A DNA stretch of 64,000 nt. Source: Serpula lacrymans var. lacrymans S7.9. Taxonomy: Eukaryota > Basidiomycota > Agaricomycetes > Boletales > Serpulaceae. Position numbers and translations under genes: made by a program. Every line of letters begins with the position of its first letter. Positions within the stretch are counted from its first letter, which is position 1. The stretch covers positions 2,264,308 through 2,328,307 of the forward strand of contig NW_006763291.1 of the NCBI RefSeq assembly GCF_000218685.1, read 5' to 3'. Shown here piece after piece: positions 59,830 through 64,000 of this stretch. Below the pieces are notes generated by a model. That model ran no database searches. It was given only the letters and a program-made list of their open reading frames with translations, and was not told the origin of the DNA.

Positions 59830-62218
59830 TCACGAATGGGTTGGGCTGACTTGAGGGAGGGAGCCACTTTGTGAAGCGAAAGGCTGAGAGTTCTGGATCA
59901 AGTTGCCGGAACCATAAACGGGGAGAGCGGTGGGTGCCTTGAAGGGATGGCATTCAGTGTTGAAGACCCCTGGAAAGGAGAGCAAGTCAATAAACAAAGT
60001 GAAGAAATTAAACAAAATGGCATACAATCATCGAGACTGATGTTGTTGGGGTCATCGAACGTCAGATACCTGTATACACCGAACAATGTTAGAGTTTGTG
60101 ACCAGAAAATTTCGTCTCATACGTACAAGTATTTCAAGACTTCTGCAAACCAGAAACTCTCCATGTCATTGGTTTTAGTCGAGTTAACCTGGTTAACATC
60201 ATTGATTCCAGTGTATGCGACAGTAGTTGGGAGGTATTTCTCGAAGCTTTGGATAGCTTTTGCGGCATTGTCGAGATACTTCTGATCACCACTCACACGC
60301 CACGCGTAGAAGTTTGACTCAAGGACCTCGGGGCGCAAGATGTAATCGGCGGTGGTGATATAGAAACCATGTTCGTTGTAAAAGGCGAGTTGTGCGGCAT
60401 CAGGGGGAGTGGTTCCTGTAGCATTACCATCGCTGGACATGTAGGCAAATGTCTCTGGACCAATTTGAGTCCTGTTCCGTTTGGTCAGTTATCAGTCAAC
60501 TGCTTATGATACAGGAAGCGTGGCTTACGCAGTGCTCGCGTAGGTGTTCATGCATGCATCAGTCAACTGGAGACCATAATCAATAATAGTCTGGTTGTTC
60601 AGTAACGCCCCACCTTAGCAAGAGAGTAAAACAATTAGCAGTGGTCTTGATATATATATATATATATTAGGATTGACGTACCAAGGATCCAGTTACCACC
60701 GTAGAAGCAGGCCAAATGGGAGCCAACGTGGAGAATGTTAGTACCATCGAAATCAGCAAGGTATAGCCAATCATCAACTGTGGAGTTCTGGAGACATGTT
60801 AAGAAAGAGTCGTTGAGCTACATGAGATAAATAAATAAACTCACTCTAAGCAACTTCTGGATTGAGGAGTCCACAGCAGTGGCCCAGGCGTCGGCGTAAG
60901 TCGTATCGTTGGTATTCGTAAGGCGTGCATATTTAATCAAATACTCAAGATAACTGTCGGTTCCTCCACCCCACGTCTGCAATACTCAGAAAAAGTGAAA
61001 TCGAGAGTCCATGGAATAAACTTACGACATAGGACCCTACAGACTCGCCAGTAGCAGGATCAATACCTTGGGCGGGAATACCAGCAATTGGATCAGCCTA
61101 GAAATCGTTTGAGCACCAAAATAAAATGAGTGAGTGAATGTCGAAATAGCTTACCAAACCGATCATATGCAAAACGGAGTTTGTGGCCAAAGTGCTATAA
61201 GTGTCATTTTTTGTGTATTGACTCAGCAGTCCCCATTCGAGGGTGAGCTGTGTTACAAGACCTTAGCGGCATGACGAACTACAACCAGCAGCTACTTACT
61301 GATCCGGCTTGAGCAACGTTTGACTAGAAAAATGGTTTAGGCATGCCCTTAACAACAAAGAAAAGTGAAGACTTACTGTGCCAGATGCAGGCTGATTGTC
61401 GGTGAAATTGATGTAATTGTAAGGAATAGGGTTGTCCTGTCACAGACGTAAGCGACTAGGCTGCATTTAAGTTTCGTAGTTAGCCTCACCCCAACGAAAC
61501 CGTATACCATCTTGTCAGCAACTTCTTGTGCCTTCTGCACGAGAATAGGGTACTTCTGGCCACTCAGTTCATATGCACTTATGAACCCTCCCACGTATCG
61601 AATAGTAGTCTCAAAGACGCTTGAATCAAGATACCGTAAGCCTAAGATGAACGTAGCGGAAATAGAATACAAAAGCAATACCTAACGGTGTCCGGTGTCT
61701 TGGACTGGTTGAAGTTGATTGTACCAACGTAATCTATGGCTTCCTCGAACCAATCCTATTTTGACGTAAAGCAACTTGAATGATGAGGTCGCCGAAATTT
61801 TCATTAGTTACTCACGGTGTAACCCATCAGATACTAAGAATAAGTAGATGAGTCCGCGCTAGCAATCCGAATAGTATCTGCAACTTACCATTGTACCCAA
61901 TGCATCTGCAATAGAAGCACCCCATCCGCCCAGTCCGTCGACATACGTTTCGTCCACAGGCGCCAGGTCATCGTGGCCCCAAGCATATTGTCTGAGTGAA
62001 AGACACGTTCATTGGAAATATGGAGTAGAGGCATAAATACCCAAAACTTACTTGTAGGCGGTATAACTGGTGTTAAAAATCTGCTTGACAGCATCCTGTT
62101 GGATTGATGCATTTGCAGGCAAGGTCAGGCCTGGCTTTTGAACGTTTCCAGCATGGACAGCAGGCAAACTGGCGGAAGAGACAGCCAGCGCTGCCAGGAA
62201 CCAACGACGAAAAGACAT
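59830..62218 (-). CDS. Secreted GH47 family alpha-1,2-mannosidase
   Basis: Class I alpha-mannosidases trim alpha-1,2-linked mannose from N-glycans in the secretory pathway or outside the cell. The start at 62218 gives MSFRRWFLAALAVSSASLPA and VHAGN, a signal peptide. The (alpha/alpha)7 barrel is seen in AVKQIFNTSYTAYK, GWGASIADALGTM, DWFEEAIDYVGTINFNQSKT, VFETTIRYVGGFISAYELSG and LTLEWGLLSQYTKN, then SYLEYLIKYARL. HLACFYGGNWILG follows, with YNEHGFYITTADYILRPEVL and ESNFYAWRVSGDQKY. The end has DMESFWFAEVLKYLYLTFDD and VFNTECHPFKAP, the family's C-terminal signature with the calcium-binding Thr (NTE). About twelve introns. The stop is at 59830. A short TA-repeat lies in one intron (60649-60667). 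Several N-glycosylation sites. Confidence 0.9.
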
Positions 62219-62913
62219 GTCTTTGAAGTTTGAACAAGAAAGAGGTTTGTTCAAGTTGGGGCACCTTCAACCGAGCGAGATGATATTTATATTATGGCAT
62301 CCTGGTCGACACGCTAGTCAGTGCTTCGGTCTCCTGAATTTGTCACTGCCACTTCTTAATCCTTGTGGTCGTATTCGGAAGTATCAATCTGCGATTTGTA
62401 TTGAACGTGACCGTACCTTTCTTGAGATTTAGGTCGCATGATGAGGCGAACATTCTGTTCTCGATGGCCACAAGGCCGATGGCATAAAAAACACAGAGAA
62501 CAGTTCCCACTCGAACACGCGACTGACCTTCTCACATGACCGCTGTGGCTGTGTTCCCTCAATATCTGGTCCATACGATTCTTATCGACATCCATAAATC
62601 ACTCATGGTTTCTACGTCAGACGACGCTGGAAATCAGAATCGTTTTACGTGCATATAGCATGCGTGTCCTGAATAAGTCTTTGGTATGGCGGGAATTCGC
62701 ATTGTAGAAGGATGCTGGATTCTGCGTACCGTCACTACTACATCCAAACTACAACTGGCCCAAAGAAACACTCGACTGGTATGATTGAACTCGTGCGCAT
62801 CGCCAACGGACCGTATGGAAAATACCCGTGCAAACCTACCTCGGGAAACGATATTCCAAGTCTGATTTCTTCCAAGCCTCACTTCGATCTTTCCGATATT
62901 TCCTGTCCCCTAC
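62219..62913. other. Intergenic upstream of GH47 gene
   Basis: About 700 bp, holding the GH47 promoter and the 3' flank of the next minus-strand gene. A plus-strand open frame (62712-62999) overlaps the real minus-strand exon and is a shadow. Confidence 0.35.
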
Positions 62914-64000
62914 TTAGCTCCGAAACAATCTCACACTTAAATGCGACGGCGGTTGATAGAACAAGTCTTCGTCCCGTAGTAGTTCAATATGGTGCCTAAA
63001 CACAATGGGCGGTCAGCTTGCGTAACCGTGATTGCGCACGCGTGATTGCAACTCACTTGTTCTTTGCGTGTGATCTCAATCCATCGAAGCTGAAGAATTG
63101 TATCTTTTTATGACGCTTCGCTTCTTCGCTCGCCGAAGGGAATGCGGTGGCCGCCCGTGCAGTGTCTCGACCTTCACGGGGAACCGTATCATATGATGAG
63201 ATTTCTGGCCTGATATCACCGCCTGGTAAACAATGTCGGCATCCATAAACACGGAGTTCCCGCTGCTTCTTAGATCGATAGCTGAGGTTCATCAATGTGG
63301 CAGAACGCCCTTCCAAAATGGGAAATATGTTGATAGAAAATATATCTCTTTCTGCTTCTAGTTCAACTTTCATCTCATCGTGCCGATGAGCATGACCAAC
63401 CTATAATGTCAAACATGAGTACTGTTCTATGAATAGAGAAAGGAGAGAGCAGGTGCGTACAAGACAGCTAAAACCCATCACAATCTTGGCAGAACAAGAC
63501 AAGCACTTGAACCGAGGGCCAAAGCTCTTGACAACATCCGCCGAACTCGGATCGTCTTCTCTCGCTCCGCATAGAGTAAGAGCCTGAGAGATGACTCGAA
63601 TTGCCTCCACATGAGAGTATTTTAAGTCAGACAAACTAAGAATAAACCAAATAAACACACCTTTTCATCCTTCACAAAATCTTCAACTCTCCAGCTACCC
63701 TGCTTTGCTTCCTTCTCTGAAAGATGAGGGCATTGATGCGCACAAACACCCTCGAAGTCAAGGCATCCATCGTTGGAGTACTTCTTAGCCACTCTGTCAC
63801 ACCTTTTACACTTGAATCGGGCGGTTAGCCTCTTGACAGGAGACAGCTTCTTGGTGCTGGCACTCTTCCAATTCGGATATCCAAGTTCACTGGAAAGAGC
63901 ATCTACTACAGGCTCCATCCATTTTCTCAGGTCACCCTGAATCAACTCTGCTATTAATAGGGAATTCTTTAAGTCTCCAGCAAAACTGTTGTTTGAAGTT
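62914..64000 (-). CDS. Hypothetical Cys-rich protein, 5' end outside window
   Basis: The reading frame is open at the window edge (NSFAGDLKNSLLIAELIQGD). It continues as LRKWMEPVVDALSSELGYPN and then FKCKRCDRVAKKYSNDGCLD with FEGVCAHQCPH, a cluster of Cys and His that looks zinc-binding. After an intron come QALTLCGAREDDPSSADVVK and RFKCLSCSAKIVMGFSCL, a second CxxC pair. The next exon reads VYGCRHCLPGG and ends FDGLRSHAKNK. A last exon, HHIELLRDEDLFYQPPSHLS, ends at TAA 62914-62916. This layout (Cys pairs, then a GLRSH-K-KH C2H2-like end) occurs in unnamed Agaricomycete proteins that often start with an F-box. That start would be outside this window. Confidence 0.65.

Overview
This is nuclear DNA of a filamentous basidiomycete, most likely an Agaricomycete. 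The genes are densely packed on both strands and broken by many 45-70 nt GT-AG introns. The families present are typical of that group: a CYP63-type P450, a DUF6593-type protein, a HET-C protein, phi-like glutathione S-transferases (GSTs) and a TEY MAP kinase of the Fus3/Kss1 type. I see no prokaryotic features. The genus cannot be named from the sequence alone.

Layout. 1-3.4 kb: no intact gene, but three short membrane-segment-plus-basic-tail fragments. 3.4-12.4 kb: PWP2 (-), an F-box protein (-), MAK5 (+) and an unknown small protein (+). 12.8-21.1 kb: HET-C (-) divergent from an NTF2/RRM G3BP-like protein (+), then the MAP kinase (-). 21.1-23.0 kb is a gap. 23.0-30.2 kb: GRX5 (+), SEC62 (+), an Mgr3-like mitochondrial TPR protein (-) and a CYP63-like P450 (-). 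30.6-38.3 kb: a broken DUF6593-type gene (-), RAD17 (-), an MBA1/mL45-like protein (-) divergent from a twin-CX9C protein (+). 38.9-56 kb: a GST locus with three apparently intact genes and one decayed copy, plus an unknown disordered protein (40.6 kb) and a HAD-like protein (53.9 kb). 56.8-64 kb: a second P450 (+), a secreted GH47 mannosidase (-) and a 5'-truncated unknown gene (-) running off the end.

The accessory part is 44-51 kb. It is an AT-rich transposon island lying between two recently duplicated GST genes. It contains a short hAT-like element with GTTCAG-rich inverted ends, a wrecked Ty1/copia element (gag and RNase H pieces), four copies of one LTR family with two in inverted orientation, a solo LTR of a second family with an exact 5-bp target duplication, and several fold-back repeats.

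The conserved genes cover ribosome biogenesis (PWP2, MAK5), mitochondrial Fe-S supply, import and translation (GRX5, CX9C, MBA1-like, Mgr3-like), secretion (SEC62), the DNA-damage checkpoint (RAD17) and signalling (MAPK). The GSTs and P450s suggest a xenobiotic or lignin-aromatic detoxification neighbourhood, but this is inferred from families, not shown. I found no convincing previously undescribed multi-gene system. The most unusual points are the transposon-split GST duplication, the in-frame double stop in the DUF6593-type gene, a HAD protein that lacks expected catalytic residues, and the nested LTRs.
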